Below the pieces are notes generated by a model, which saw only the letters and a program-made list of their open reading frames with translations, searched no databases and had not been told where the DNA came from. This document shows, in pieces, positions 1 through 9,458 of a stretch of 64,000 nucleotides of DNA; positions within the stretch are counted from its first letter, which is position 1, and each line of letters opens with the position of its first letter. This DNA is from Tolypothrix bouteillei VB521301 (GTDB taxonomy: Bacteria; Cyanobacteriota; Cyanobacteriia; Cyanobacteriales; Nostocaceae). The stretch is taken from contig NZ_JHEG04000001.1 in assembly GCF_000760695.4 (NCBI RefSeq), positions 3,010,452-3,074,451 of the forward strand, written 5' to 3'. Made by a program: the position numbers and the translations under genes.

Positions 1-259
1 TTCCCACCCCACAGTATTTAAAATTTTTTAGAAATCATTAAGAATTCATACATATTAAATTTAACAGCTAAAGATTGTGTCTTCTGTTTGATATATACTG
101 ACGTAAGTTTGTCATATATTTTGTAAAAGTCTGATAAAGTATCAGTAGTAAAGTTAAAAGCCTATATCAAGTTATATTAAAAAATTTAAACAAGAAATTA
201 TGTAAATACACGGAGAGTGTTAGTCGTATTTTGGCTTTAGCTACGAAGAGGAAAAATCA

Positions 260-580
260 ATGTCTACTTACGAAAAGATCTACGCGATTGTACGTCAGAT
301 TCCGAGAGGTCGGGTAGCTACTTACGGTCAGGTGGCAGACTTAGCTCATCTATATGGTAAAGCCCGTTTGGTTGGATATGCTCTTTACCGAGTTAATACC
401 AACTTATCGAATGTGCCCTGGCATCGTGTGGTGAATGCCAAAGGTGAAATATCTCATTCCCCTTTACGAAATGGAACTGATTACACGCAGCAATGGCTGC
501 TAGAAGAAGAAGGAATCAAATTTACTCCTGATGGAAAAATTAATCTCCGAGAGTACCTTTGGAAAAGTCGTCAAATTTAA
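260..580 (+). CDS. Alkyltransferase-like (ATL) DNA-lesion recognition protein
   Basis: A 106-residue protein of the O6-alkylguanine-DNA alkyltransferase DNA-binding fold. The family active-site motif PCHR appears as PWHRVV (about residues 53-58), so the acceptor cysteine is replaced by tryptophan. That is the hallmark of ATL proteins, which bind O6-alkylguanine without repairing it and hand the lesion to nucleotide excision repair. The helix-turn-helix segment (RGRVATYGQVADLA) is intact, and the length fits a stand-alone ATL rather than a truncated MGMT. The ATG start is preceded by a purine-rich GAAGAGGAA. The gene stands alone. Confidence 0.9.
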   Translation: MSTYEKIYAIVRQIPRGRVATYGQVADLAHLYGKARLVGYALYRVNTNLSNVPWHRVVNAKGEISHSPLRNGTDYTQQWLLEEEGIKFTPDGKINLREYLWKSRQI

Positions 581-933
581 TACATTTGAAGCGGTACAAT
601 TTATTTAAGAATTCAGTTTTAAGTAGTCATGCAAAATTAATTACACATTTTTAAAACCTAGAATGTCCGTTAGATAAGTATTTCAGGCGATGGGGAGTAT
701 GAAATTAATTTTGCTCAGGTACTTATAACCCATTGGCAGAGGTCAGACGGAACCGAAAGTATTACTTATTACCTTTAATACTTATTCCTCCCTTCTGCCC
801 TCTGCCCCCTGCCTTTCCCAGATAAAAAGGGGCAATTGCCTTAGTTCTATAGTTTCTAAAACCAAAAGCAATTGCCCTACTGTATAAGGTGTATGAGAAA
901 GTCAGAATGCACCCATAACTGAGTTTTGAAAGA
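581..933. other. Gene-free spacer with 10-bp inverted repeat
   Basis: Between the convergent ATL and DUF4168 genes. A perfect inverted repeat GGGCAATTGC (830-839) / GCAATTGCCC (868-877) could form a hairpin and may act as a bidirectional terminator. A pyrimidine-rich CTGCCCCCTGCC-type stretch near 790-815 resembles low-complexity spacers that recur in this genome. No reading frame of note. Confidence 0.5.
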
Positions 934-1458
934 CTATCCCTTAATCATTTCGCGTACTTTTTTCTGAAGCGCTGGGTCTTGTCTGACGACTGCTTCAATT
1001 TGATTAAAGCGTTCTGGCTGTAGCCCTTCAGTCTGCAATACCTGTTTCATTTTAGTCTCAGCTTGTTGTTGAATCTGCCTCAAATTTGTGAATGCTTTCT
1101 CAAACTGCTGCTTTTCTTGAGAACTAACTGCTGGTGTTGGTGGGGTAGAAGGCGTTTTCTGTGATTTATAAATGGCAAAAAATCGTTCTTGACTTAAACC
1201 AGACTTAGTAATGACTTGAGACATTTCCTGATTTGCATTTTGCTCAATGCCTATCAACTGTTTTATTGTACGTGCAAATTTTTGAAGTTCTTCTGAGCTA
1301 ACCTGGGTGTTGGTTGGAGTAGTGGTGGTTGCTGGAGGCTGAGTTTGAGGCGTTGGCGATGAGGATGGGGATACTGGTTTTTGTTGTGCTTGAACCGACA
1401 GGTTGCCGACAAGCAAGAATAGAAAAATACAGCTTCCTGTCAGAAGTTGCTTGAACAC
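934..1458 (-). CDS. DUF4168 secreted protein
   Basis: 174 residues. The N-terminus has a signal peptide (hydrophobic LLTGSCIFLFLLVGNLSVQAQ, cleavage likely after the Ala-Gln), followed by a Pro/Thr/Gln-rich linker (about residues 26-55). The C-terminal part carries the helical DUF4168 pattern: two paired segments of the type FxxIxxxxxQxxxxxMxQVxxxxGLxxERFxxI. The start is GTG, supported by AGGAGG eight bases upstream. Probably periplasmic; the biochemical role of the family is unknown. Confidence 0.85.
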   Translation of the reverse strand: MFKQLLTGSCIFLFLLVGNLSVQAQQKPVSPSSSPTPQTQPPATTTTPTNTQVSSEELQKFARTIKQLIGIEQNANQEMSQVITKSGLSQERFFAIYKSQKTPSTPPTPAVSSQEKQQFEKAFTNLRQIQQQAETKMKQVLQTEGLQPERFNQIEAVVRQDPALQKKVREMIKG

Positions 1459-1759
1459 GTTGAGTTCCTCCTTAGAGATTACCTACCCCACATTAGAGAA
1501 GGTATTGGACTTCTTGGACTAGCTCGTTAAGTTCCATCGATGTAGCAGGCATATTCTAAGGTACACTTAAAAAGCAACACAGCTATTGACTGTTGTTGCT
1601 AGCGCACGACTCCAGATACACCATATCGTGGTACGGCTTCATACATATTAACGAAATAGAGTTAATATTGACTGTGCAAAGTGGCACTTCACACATTGAC
1701 TGTACTCGTAACAATCGCCCAAAAGCCTTTAATCGTCTTTTCAACTTGTAAAGCGACTG

Positions 1760-2698
1760 CTACAGGCACTTGGGGTTGTTGTTATCGGGGCTAGCATCGG
1801 GAAAGAATGTCCGGATAGCACCATTTTTGGTCACAAACACGGTCGTAAATGTTTTGCCATCGTCTGTAACACTTAATTGGCACGCTTTATTTGTTGAAGA
1901 GGTATTGGGATTTTTCTTGTAAGCTAAAGAAGCGATCGATAGAATTTCTTCAGCATTGAGAGTGTAACCGTATCCTTTTACAGGAGAGCGAGCAGTTTTA
2001 TCACCTACTTTTATAATGACACCCATAGTATAAACGGCATTGGGAAGCACCTCTTCTCTAGAGGTATTATTAGCTAAGCGTCCTGCCAAACCTTTTTGCT
2101 GAAGCTCTAAATAACGACCAACAAAGTGCAATCCACCAATTGATTTTCCCCAAGTCGGTTCGCCGCAAAAGATGTGGTCAAAAGCCTTTGCTTTAAACCA
2201 GACATCGGTTAGATCGTTGAGAAAATCTGCGTTTGAAGTGCGACCTGAAACAAGAGACCCGCCTACAAATTTCTTAATATTGGCTAAAACAGCAGAATTT
2301 TTCTTCATCATAGCTTGAAAGCGAGAGGGATCGACGACTGTACCGGGTGCTCCACACGTATTATTAACTGCTTTGTCAAAACTATTTAAAGTTGGAGGTG
2401 GTGGAGTCACATCGGCTGGGCTTCCTACTGCTAATCCAGAGACGGGGTTGTTAATGTTGTCAAAGAATGGCAAAGAATCAGAAGGGACAGCAGTCAAAAG
2501 AGGATGAGAATGACTAATTACAGTATTGTTTGAACTCAAAATACCTCTACCAAGCTTTACCTCAGCAGGTACGTAACTTCCTTGTTCTCCAGACTCAAAT
2601 TCTTCTAAAATTGTAGCGCTACTGGCTTTAAACACAAACAAGGACAGCAGTAATATTGCTCCCCCCATAACCTTTAAAGGTGGAACGAGTTGCGACAT
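1760..2698 (-). CDS. Hypothetical secreted protein
   Basis: 312 residues, not recognised. An N-terminal hydrophobic stretch (about residues 10-27) looks like a signal peptide or membrane anchor. The middle contains a Pro-run linker (PPPPTLNSF). The C-terminal half is globular and soluble-looking with four cysteines (in NNTCGAPG, HIFCGEPTW, NKACQLSV and the terminal KCL), which could form disulfides in the periplasm. Preceded on the same strand by another hypothetical gene 82 bp away, so the two may be co-transcribed. Confidence 0.7.
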   Translation of the reverse strand: MSQLVPPLKVMGGAILLLSLFVFKASSATILEEFESGEQGSYVPAEVKLGRGILSSNNTVISHSHPLLTAVPSDSLPFFDNINNPVSGLAVGSPADVTPPPPTLNSFDKAVNNTCGAPGTVVDPSRFQAMMKKNSAVLANIKKFVGGSLVSGRTSNADFLNDLTDVWFKAKAFDHIFCGEPTWGKSIGGLHFVGRYLELQQKGLAGRLANNTSREEVLPNAVYTMGVIIKVGDKTARSPVKGYGYTLNAEEILSIASLAYKKNPNTSSTNKACQLSVTDDGKTFTTVFVTKNGAIRTFFPDASPDNNNPKCL

Positions 2699-2780
2699 AA
2701 TAAATATAGTTTAATTTGTGAATGAATTATTATTTAGCATAGGATTTAATGGTTTATGTTTGAGGTTTACTTTCTTTTAC

Positions 2781-3290
2781 TTAATCTTCATCTTGCACCC
2801 ACAGCATACCAATGCGATCGCCACTTACAATAATCACTCCTGTATCAAAGGTTGATTCTGTGATTGAGTCCCATTCACTCATGCCTGAAAAATTGTTCAC
2901 AAATGATGCATTTGTAAAATATTTGCAATCTCCTGTAAACAGAGTTAATACTTTAGCAGAAATTTGCTGAGCTTCTCGAGCAGACATTAGCTCTACAGAA
3001 TAAGCTAAATCTTTCGTCATTATAAAACTTATAATTTGTTCAGCTTCTTCTTGACTAATTTCTTTCCAACGCTCTCCTAGATTGTGATATCCTTGTTGAT
3101 TTACAAATGCATCAATGAGTTCTAGAACCTCACGAGATGTTTCAAGGGAGCGAGAAGTTGCAGAGCGTTCGTTCGAGTTATTGGATGTAATTTTTTTGAT
3201 TTCAAATACAACTTCGCCTTGATTGCGTTTGGTTATCACTTCTGATTTCAGTTGGGCAATTTCCTGAGAGTTGTCAGTTTCTAAATTCAT
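2781..3290 (-). CDS. Hypothetical protein
   Basis: 169 residues, unrecognised. The first ~45 residues are polar and charged; the rest has helical segments (SLETSREVLELIDAFVNQQGYHNLGERW) and ends in an acidic VQDED. No signal peptide or membrane segment, so probably cytoplasmic. The ATG start follows AAAAATG with only a weak ribosome site. It lies just upstream of the secreted hypothetical gene on the same strand, suggesting a two-gene unit. Confidence 0.65.
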   Translation of the reverse strand: MNLETDNSQEIAQLKSEVITKRNQGEVVFEIKKITSNNSNERSATSRSLETSREVLELIDAFVNQQGYHNLGERWKEISQEEAEQIISFIMTKDLAYSVELMSAREAQQISAKVLTLFTGDCKYFTNASFVNNFSGMSEWDSITESTFDTGVIIVSGDRIGMLWVQDED

Positions 3291-3971
3291 TTTTACAATG
3301 TTTATCTTGACTACTAAAAATGATAATAACAGTTACTAGTAACTTCCAATTTGAAAAAAACTTCAAAATTTCTGGGGGTACGGATACCCTTCCTGCTTAG
3401 TGGCTCAAACATACTAAAGGTAATACCAATTTGCAAAAAGAATGCAACAGTTGAACATTCGTCTCCCAGTCAGACCTAACACGGGACACCACCGCGCTGT
3501 AGTATGTCTGGGGAAAGCAGAGGTGAGACCAAGAACTTGAAGAGAATTAAGCCCGACCAAGGTAACTCACTCACTGGAGTATATCCATTGTGGGATAGCC
3601 CGTATGCGTACAGCATTTCCGTCCGAAGAGGGTTTCCTTCGTTGTAGCAAGTTGCACGATCGTATGCGTCACCAGGGGTGAGATATCAAGCACAAACATT
3701 TTTTGAATTGATGTTATTAAGTAAGGAGTAAAATAGATACCCGTATTGCAAAAGAGATAATAAATTTCTTAGCAATACCCTACTTAAATTAATGCAATGA
3801 GTATAACTTAAGAGCGAGTTGTGCTTTCTCAAGACCTAAGGAATTGTAACTTATAGCACCTTATTCTCTTTCTTAAGAAAAGTAGGTATTGTTTCTGATG
3901 AAAGATGAATAAAAGTATCTTCTAAAGTTAAATAGAAAGTGTTCGGTGCAGAACAAAAAGGAAGTAAAACG
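3291..3971. other. Intergenic region with repeat-like sequence
   Basis: No supported gene. A GC-richer block at about 3465-3690 differs from the AT-rich flanks and contains a duplicated CGATCGTATGCGTCACC/CCCGTATGCGTAC-like phrase; it reads like an intergenic repeat or a decayed insertion. The final ~250 bases are AT-rich and presumably hold the promoter of the GlsB-type gene. Confidence 0.35.
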
Positions 3972-4241
3972 ATGAATCTAATTGCTTGGATTGTTTTAGG
4001 TCTTCTTGCAGGTGCCATTGCAAAAGCTATTTATCCCGGTTATCAAAGCGGTGGGATTTTAGGTACTTTGCTTTTAGGCATCGTTGGTGCTTTAATTGGT
4101 GGAACATTAGTTAATTTACTGCAAACAGGAACTTTCACTCTGACTTCTGCAACATTAAGTATTCCTGGTTTGTTCGTTGCTGTTTTGGGTGCGATTATTG
4201 CAATTTTCTTGTACTACCGATTTTCTCACAGAGCACTTTAG
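3972..4241 (+). CDS. GlsB/YeaQ/YmgE-family small membrane protein
   Basis: 89 residues from the ATG at 3972; the upstream in-frame ATG at 3939 adds eleven polar residues unlike the family, and AAGGAAG precedes the chosen start. Three hydrophobic segments (LIAWIVLGLLAGAIAKAI, GILGTLLLGIVGALIGGTLV, LFVAVLGAIIAIFLYY) with the family's glycine-rich GGILGTLLLGIVGAxxGG motif. Members are called transglycosylase-associated or stress-response membrane proteins; the true role is unknown. Inner membrane. Confidence 0.9.
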   Translation: MNLIAWIVLGLLAGAIAKAIYPGYQSGGILGTLLLGIVGALIGGTLVNLLQTGTFTLTSATLSIPGLFVAVLGAIIAIFLYYRFSHRAL

Positions 4242-4302
4242 AAATTTACAAGTAGAGTGGGCAATGCCCATCAAAAGATTAATATATAGGGCAAGACCCA
4301 CT

Positions 4303-4731
4303 TTACACAGCCAGATCTTTACTTAACTCTTCTTCCAACTGTTCCAATAAAGTATTAACATCTTTACCGACTTGTTCGTAACAAATAGGTGGTGAGATGG
4401 CAGGTTGAAAATGAATCAACTTGATTTGCTCTTTGCCAATTCCTATCATCAGAACTTCGACTTCAGGATTGTAATGCTCTACAATTCCTATAACTTCCTG
4501 GAGCCTGTTTTCAACGCTACTATTTAGCTTGTCTACTGCTTCTTTAGGACAGTAAACAAAATGCGGTCTTGGTTGTAGATCTATACCTATAGTGCCTTGG
4601 TCGCTACCATTTTCTAACCACAAACCCCACGACAACGCCGCTAATTCTTGTTGGTGTACTTTTACAAAGCTATCCAACTGACGCCGCCACTTGTTATCTG
4701 TTGATTCGGATTGGTGATTACCAAAGAACAT
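4303..4731 (-). CDS. Hypothetical protein
   Basis: 142 residues taken from the ATG at 4731 (MFFGNHQSES); a longer frame to 4770 adds residues with no ribosome site. Soluble, mixed charge, with a hydrophobic beta-like core (EVLMIGIGKEQIKLIHF) and an acidic C-terminal helix (LLEQLEEELSKDL). Not recognised. It lies tail-on to the GlsB-type gene, with a GGGCAATGCCC hairpin-like sequence between them. Confidence 0.6.
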   Translation of the reverse strand: MFFGNHQSESTDNKWRRQLDSFVKVHQQELAALSWGLWLENGSDQGTIGIDLQPRPHFVYCPKEAVDKLNSSVENRLQEVIGIVEHYNPEVEVLMIGIGKEQIKLIHFQPAISPPICYEQVGKDVNTLLEQLEEELSKDLAV

Positions 4732-4794
4732 AATGAATTTGGAATTTTGGGTAAGAAGAATCTCGCACAAAGAGGCACTTGGTTCAAAGTATCA

Positions 4795-4882
4795 GGGCTT
4801 ACGCAACCTCAACGGGATTTGGAATTTCACGCGTTGCAAATACTCCAAATCCTTCCTTGAAAAGGGAGCTATGCGTAAGTCC
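4795..4882. mobile_element. MITE-like element (GGRCTTACGCA ends)
   Basis: An 88-bp non-coding unit bounded by GGGCTTACGCA (4795-4805) and TGCGTAAGTCC (4872-4882), inverted repeats with one mismatch. An inner inverted pair GGATTTGGA / TCCAAATCC lets the whole unit fold into a hairpin. The flanking TCA on both sides may be a short target duplication. Similar ends (TGCGTAAGTCCT) occur at about 25338-25349, so the sequence is interspersed. Confidence 0.6.
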
Positions 4883-4911
4883 TCACTATATTAGCGCTCT
4901 TTACACGATCC

Positions 4912-6765
4912 CTATTTTAGACCAGATTGTACGCGCCAAAGACTTGCGTAAACTCCATTTTGATTGAGGAGTTGTTCGTGAGTTCCAGATTCTACAAACT
5001 GTCCGTATTCCATGACATAAATGCAATCGGCGTTGCGTATGGTAGAAAGACGGTGTGCGATCGCAATAGTTGTTCGATTGACAGTGATGTGCTCTAAGGA
5101 TCGTTGAATTGCGGCTTCGGTCTCATTATCGACGGCTGAGGTAGCCTCGTCTAAAATCAGGATGGGTGGATTTTTTAAGACAGCACGTGCGATCGCAATG
5201 CGCTGTCTTTGTCCCCCAGATAACTTTTGACCGCGTTCGCCGACAATTGTTTCATAACCTTGAGGTAACTGCATAATAAAATCATGGGCTTCAGCCACCT
5301 TAGCTGCGTTGATGATTTCATCATTATTTGCACTCAAGCGACCGTAAGATATATTTTCTGCAACTGTTCCATGGAATAAGAAGACATCTTGACTGACCAA
5401 ACCAATGCAAAAGCGTAAATCCCGCAATTTTAAATCTTGGATATTGATGCCATCAAGAGTAATTTGTCCCGATTGAACTTCGTACAAGCGTAATAAAAGT
5501 TTAATTAGAGTACTTTTACCCGATCCAGTAGAACCAACAATAGCAATTGTTTTACCCGCCGGAATGTGCAAAGACAAATTTTTAACAACAGGTAACCTAT
5601 CTTTATAACTAAACGTTACCTCTTTTAATGCCAACTCACCACGTACTCGATCTATAGGTAAGGCTATGTCTCCTGTAGGAATGGCGATAGGAGTATCCAA
5701 CAAATCCATGACTCGATTGGTGGAAGCCATTGCGCGTTGGTACTGGTCAAAAGTTTCACCCAATCTTGTCAGAGGCCAAAGCAAGCGCTGGATTAAGAAA
5801 ACGAGGACACTATAAGTACCAACAGACATTTTGCCATTGACAGCAGCAATACCACCAAACAACAGCAATGCCGTGAACCCACCTAGAATCAACATCCGAA
5901 TCAATGGAATAAAAGCCGCAGATAACTTGATGGCTTTATTATTACTGCGGCGGTATGCTTCGCTTTCTTCTGCCAACCTTGCAATTTCGTAATCTTCGGA
6001 GGTAAAACTTTTAATAGTAGTGATGCCACCTAAATTATTTGCCAAACGAGCATTTAGCAGCCCTACCTTTTCCCGGACATCAGCGTAACGAGGAGCAAGC
6101 AAATCCTGATAAGCAAAAGAACCCCAGAGAATAAACGGTATTGGTAGCATTGACATCCAAGCAACACTAGGAGCCAAAATAAAGAAAGCACTACCAATAA
6201 TCACAACGGTAGTAGCGACTTGGAGAATGTCATTTGCTCCCACATCCAAAAAACGTTCCAGTTGATTGATATCATCGCTAAGTATGGACATCAAACCACC
6301 TGTACTGCGTTCTTCAAAATATGCCAGTTCCAACTCTTGCAAATGTTTGTAAGCATCCAGACGGAGATCGTGCTGGATATCCTGCGCTAAATTGCGCCAA
6401 AGTCTGGCATAAGCGTATTCAAAGACAGATTCCAGTATCCAGACAATGACAGTCAAAAATGAAAGAATTAAGAATTGCCAAAAGATATCTTTCACACCCA
6501 ACTGAGCAATGATAGAATCTTGCTGCTTTACTACCACATCCACTGCAACGCCAATTAAACCGGGCGGTGCTAAGTCAAAAAGCTTATTGAGGATCGAACA
6601 AGCTGTTGCCAGCCAAATTTGTTTGCGATATCGACGTCCGTAATTCAGCAATCGCTTAAGGGGATGGGTTGAAGACGCTCGCCTTCTCGATTTTTGATAA
6701 GACCTAAGTATCTTAGCCACTGTCGTAAGTAGATGCTTGGATCTGAATAGTAGCACGACAGCCAA
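4912..6765 (-). CDS. ABC exporter, fused permease and ATPase (MsbA/MdlB type)
   Basis: 617 residues. The N-terminal half has about six membrane helices of the type-I exporter fold (from residue ~50 to ~330). The C-terminal nucleotide-binding domain has Walker [10 protein letters not shown], signature [14 protein letters not shown] and Walker [13 protein letters not shown]. It should act as a homodimer or heterodimer exporting a lipid, peptide or drug; the substrate cannot be read from sequence. The listed start is a TTG giving a basic leader; a GTG 15 codons later is an alternative. The C-terminus overlaps nothing coding. Confidence 0.9.
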   Translation of the reverse strand: MAVVLLFRSKHLLTTVAKILRSYQKSRRRASSTHPLKRLLNYGRRYRKQIWLATACSILNKLFDLAPPGLIGVAVDVVVKQQDSIIAQLGVKDIFWQFLILSFLTVIVWILESVFEYAYARLWRNLAQDIQHDLRLDAYKHLQELELAYFEERSTGGLMSILSDDINQLERFLDVGANDILQVATTVVIIGSAFFILAPSVAWMSMLPIPFILWGSFAYQDLLAPRYADVREKVGLLNARLANNLGGITTIKSFTSEDYEIARLAEESEAYRRSNNKAIKLSAAFIPLIRMLILGGFTALLLFGGIAAVNGKMSVGTYSVLVFLIQRLLWPLTRLGETFDQYQRAMASTNRVMDLLDTPIAIPTGDIALPIDRVRGELALKEVTFSYKDRLPVVKNLSLHIPAGKTIAIVGSTGSGKSTLIKLLLRLYEVQSGQITLDGINIQDLKLRDLRFCIGLVSQDVFLFHGTVAENISYGRLSANNDEIINAAKVAEAHDFIMQLPQGYETIVGERGQKLSGGQRQRIAIARAVLKNPPILILDEATSAVDNETEAAIQRSLEHITVNRTTIAIAHRLSTIRNADCIYVMEYGQFVESGTHEQLLNQNGVYASLWRVQSGLK

Positions 6766-6982
6766 CGGCTAAGTGACACCTTAGGTAGTGGGGATTGGGG
6801 ATTGGAAATTGGAGAGCGGTCAATAATGATGAAAGGTTGTACTGGTTTTGAGTGTTTTACATTCGGTCTGATAGCTTTACAGAGTATCGTTTGCTAAGGT
6901 TGAAACAGTTCAAATGTAAAGCCTGTCAATTCAAAACCCAAATTCAAAAACGGTCAACCAAAAATTGAAGGAGAGCAATAAC

Positions 6983-7837
6983 TTGAACAATCAGCAGTTT
7001 GCAAATTGGCGAATCACAGTTTTGGGAATTGTATCAGCGATACTTGTGGCTTTAAGCCTAAATTCTTTCATTATTATTAATCCCGGACAAGCAGGGGTAT
7101 TGAGTATCTTGGGTAAAGCGAAAGATGGAGCTTTGATAGAAGGTATACACCTCATCCCACCTTTTATTTCAGTAGTGGATGTGTACGATTTAACAGTACA
7201 AAAGTTTGAAGTTCCTGCAGAAAGTTCGACAAAAGATTTGCAAACTTTAACAGCAAGATTCGCAATTAACTTTCGGATCGACCCGGTGCAGGTTGTTGAA
7301 ATTAGAAGAAAACAAGGAACACTAGAAAATATTGTTACCAAAATTATTGCCCCACAAACGCAGGAATCTTTTAAGATTGCAGCCGCAAGAAGAACGGTAG
7401 AAGAAGCAATTACTAAAAGAAGTGAATTAAAAGAAGATTTTGACACTGCCTTAGGTCAACGATTAGATAAATATGGAATAATAGTGTTGGATACTAGTGT
7501 AGTAGATTTAACATTTTCTCCGGAGTTTGCTAGAGCGGTAGAAGAAAAACAAATTGCCGAACAAAGAGCACAAAGAGCAGTTTATGTGGCACGAGAAGCC
7601 GAACAAGAAGCACAAGCAGAAATCAATCGCGCTAAAGGTAAAGCAGAAGCTCAAAGACTTTTAGCCGAAACCTTGAAAGCTCAAGGAGGACAGTTAGTTT
7701 TGCAGAAAGAAGCTATTGAAGCTTGGAAAACTGGTGGTGCTCAAATGCCAAAAGTTTTAGTAATGGATAGCAATTCTAAGAATACTCCGCCATTTCTTTT
7801 TAACTTAGGCAATACATTGAACAGTAACCAGGAATAA
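6983..7837 (+). CDS. SPFH/prohibitin-family membrane protein
   Basis: 284 residues from a TTG at 6983, chosen because AAGGAG lies nine bases upstream; the frame opens six codons earlier but that would place the ribosome site inside the gene. One N-terminal membrane helix (ITVLGIVSAILVALSLNSFIII), then the SPFH domain (about residues 30-200) and an Ala/Glu/Lys-rich coiled coil (EKQIAEQRAQRAVYVAREAEQEAQAEINRAKGKAEAQ). Members form ring-like oligomers on membranes and modulate proteases or domain organisation. A second paralogue lies at 49858-50661. Confidence 0.9.
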   Translation: MNNQQFANWRITVLGIVSAILVALSLNSFIIINPGQAGVLSILGKAKDGALIEGIHLIPPFISVVDVYDLTVQKFEVPAESSTKDLQTLTARFAINFRIDPVQVVEIRRKQGTLENIVTKIIAPQTQESFKIAAARRTVEEAITKRSELKEDFDTALGQRLDKYGIIVLDTSVVDLTFSPEFARAVEEKQIAEQRAQRAVYVAREAEQEAQAEINRAKGKAEAQRLLAETLKAQGGQLVLQKEAIEAWKTGGAQMPKVLVMDSNSKNTPPFLFNLGNTLNSNQE

Positions 7838-7890
7838 GTAACTACCATTGACCAATAATCAGTAACAACCTAAGGATAATAAATTTATAT

Positions 7891-8307
7891 ATGACTAATC
7901 GAAAGCAAAGCAATTTGAACATTCAAGAAGCTAAAAAAATTCTTAATAAGTTTAACTGCGTAGATATTGCCCCCACTCTCAAGTCATCAGAAAAGACTGG
8001 AGTTCGGGAAGCGTTAATTTTTATTGCCAATCTTGCTGACTATCAAATTTTAGGTATCTGTGCCGATACTGCTGAAGAAGGAATGTTAGCAATGAAAACT
8101 TATTCTCACGCCTTTGGTTACGAACCACCAAGCGATTTACCTATGATGGATGGACCAGTTTACATCAAATTGAATGGGAAAAATGGCTTGTGCTACCTTG
8201 ATTCTTACTCAGGACACCACCGAGGAGTGCTTGTTAGCTGTCAATCTTATTCGCAAGGTGGAGTCAACGAAATGTTCGGGCATTTACCTTTGGATTTGTT
8301 TGTTTAG
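7891..8307 (+). CDS. DUF1824 family protein
   Basis: 138 residues, soluble. Matches the cyanobacterial/plastid DUF1824 pattern as recalled: an N-terminal helical part, ILGICADTAEEGMLAMKTYSHAFGY, and GPVYIKLNGKNGLCYLDSYSGHHRGVLVSCQS. Function unknown. The ATG start lies 53 bp after the SPFH gene on the same strand, so co-transcription is possible. Confidence 0.85.
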   Translation: MTNRKQSNLNIQEAKKILNKFNCVDIAPTLKSSEKTGVREALIFIANLADYQILGICADTAEEGMLAMKTYSHAFGYEPPSDLPMMDGPVYIKLNGKNGLCYLDSYSGHHRGVLVSCQSYSQGGVNEMFGHLPLDLFV

Positions 8308-8539
8308 TGAGTGGTTAGCACTTAGCAATGTGAATTCAATAAATTGCAATACTCTTGTGTGGTAGGTATCCCCGCCCGCCTGTTTTTTGGGACTGGTAAC
8401 TGTACGTTCGCTCATTTTTAACGGCAATATTTAATTAAGCCTTACGTAAAAATCCCCGTTTTTCTTTTAGATTAAGGCTTTAATTCCCCTTCGGATCTCA
8501 AAATAAGCGAACGCACAGTATTTTAGCTACACCGCAAAT

Positions 8540-8820
8540 TCAACCGCTCGGAACAAACCACTCTTCTCCACGGCGATTCAAAGCATGGGTGACTTCATCT
8601 TGAGTCGCAAATCGTTCTGCTTGATTTTGCAGTCGGATTAACAAATCACAAATATTTTGTTTTGTTTTGCTTTTGTCAGTACAAACCTGCGAGTTAAAGG
8701 AAGCAAGCAAAATCGGTCTAATTCTGGATTGTGGACAATAAGAGATAGCTGCAAAGTAGAAGTGAGAGCATAGCCGTACTCGTCAGAATCTCGTGCTTCA
8801 ACAATATAGGACGTTCTCAT
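8540..8820 (-). pseudogene. Frameshifted small gene, second of a two-gene cassette
   Basis: The first frame starts MRTSYIVEARDSDEYGYAL at 8820 and runs to ...NPELD; the continuation ASFNSQVCTDKSK...QNICDLLIRLQNQAERFATQDEVTHALNRRGEEWFVPSG is in another frame, ending at 8540. A single frameshift near 8705-8720 would restore a protein of about 93 residues. Its ATG overlaps the stop of the gene upstream (ATGA), so the pair was translationally coupled. Not recognised; size and coupling are reminiscent of toxin-antitoxin or small regulatory cassettes, but no family motif is seen. Confidence 0.55.
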
Positions 8821-8996
8821 GCATCCAGTCTGGCTTGCAATCTCTTAATTTCTTCCTGTTCAAACGTCAGACTGTTTAATAAGTGAATGGGTCTATCGAC
8901 TCCATAGGTAGCAAGAATTTCCTCGATAGCATAGAGATTTTTCTGATGTACTGCGATTAATTTGCAAATTTTTATAATTTCTTCTTCTTTTTCCAA
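8817..8996 (-). CDS. Small hypothetical protein, first of a two-gene cassette
   Basis: About 59 codons, absent from simple ATG-based gene calls: EKEEEIIKICKLIAVHQK then ...IEEILATYGVDRPIHLLNSL and a C-terminal helix EEIKRLQARLDA. The only in-frame start is a TTG at 8996; an ATG at 9002-9004 is one base out of frame across a run of seven T, so the gene may be frameshifted at its start or rely on slippage. The stop overlaps the start of the next gene. Confidence 0.4.
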   Translation of the reverse strand: MEKEEEIIKICKLIAVHQKNLYAIEEILATYGVDRPIHLLNSLTFEQEEIKRLQARLDA

Positions 8997-9458
8997 AAAA
9001 ACATTTTTTGAAAAGTTAATGAATAAGCCAATTAGAAATTTTTTATTGTTCTACTGCCATCAACTAAATTAAAAACAATTTTTAATAATAAAAATAATTT
9101 AACCTTTTTCAAAAGAGGTATGAATTATGTGGTTGGAATTTGTGACTATTTAGTATACTATACCTAGGATCTACTCTGACAAGTTCTAAGTTATTAAATA
9201 TACGTGTTATCATTTCAGTAGAGTCGGAGATTAGTAATAATATGGTTTGGAGCAGGGACTTCTAAATAAAAATGTTTTACTTGTCCTTCTAAAATGTTGC
9301 TCCTCAACCGTTCTGCAGGTACTTACAGTAGTTCTCATCCAAAAGAGAAACAACCCATCAGCGTCGAGGGTGCGGTTCCCAAACTCCTGAATGTACCAAG
9401 CACTGTATGGGCGTAATGCCTTGCGTCCCTACTAACCATCAACCACTAACTAAATACT
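8997..9458. other. Intergenic region before the ABC-F gene
   Basis: AT-rich to about 9260, then a GC-richer block (9295-9430, with CAGCGTCGAGGGTGCGGTTCCC) that looks like a fragment of an intergenic repeat. No supported gene; the promoter of the ABC-F gene should lie here. Confidence 0.3.

Noticed and set aside
3440..3700. Decayed group II intron or retroelement
   Set aside because: The GC-rich block lacks domain V and any RT motif; it is better described as an unclassified intergenic repeat.
4779..4967. 62-codon plus-strand frame
   Set aside because: It covers the MITE-like repeat and the 3' end of the ABC exporter gene on the other strand.
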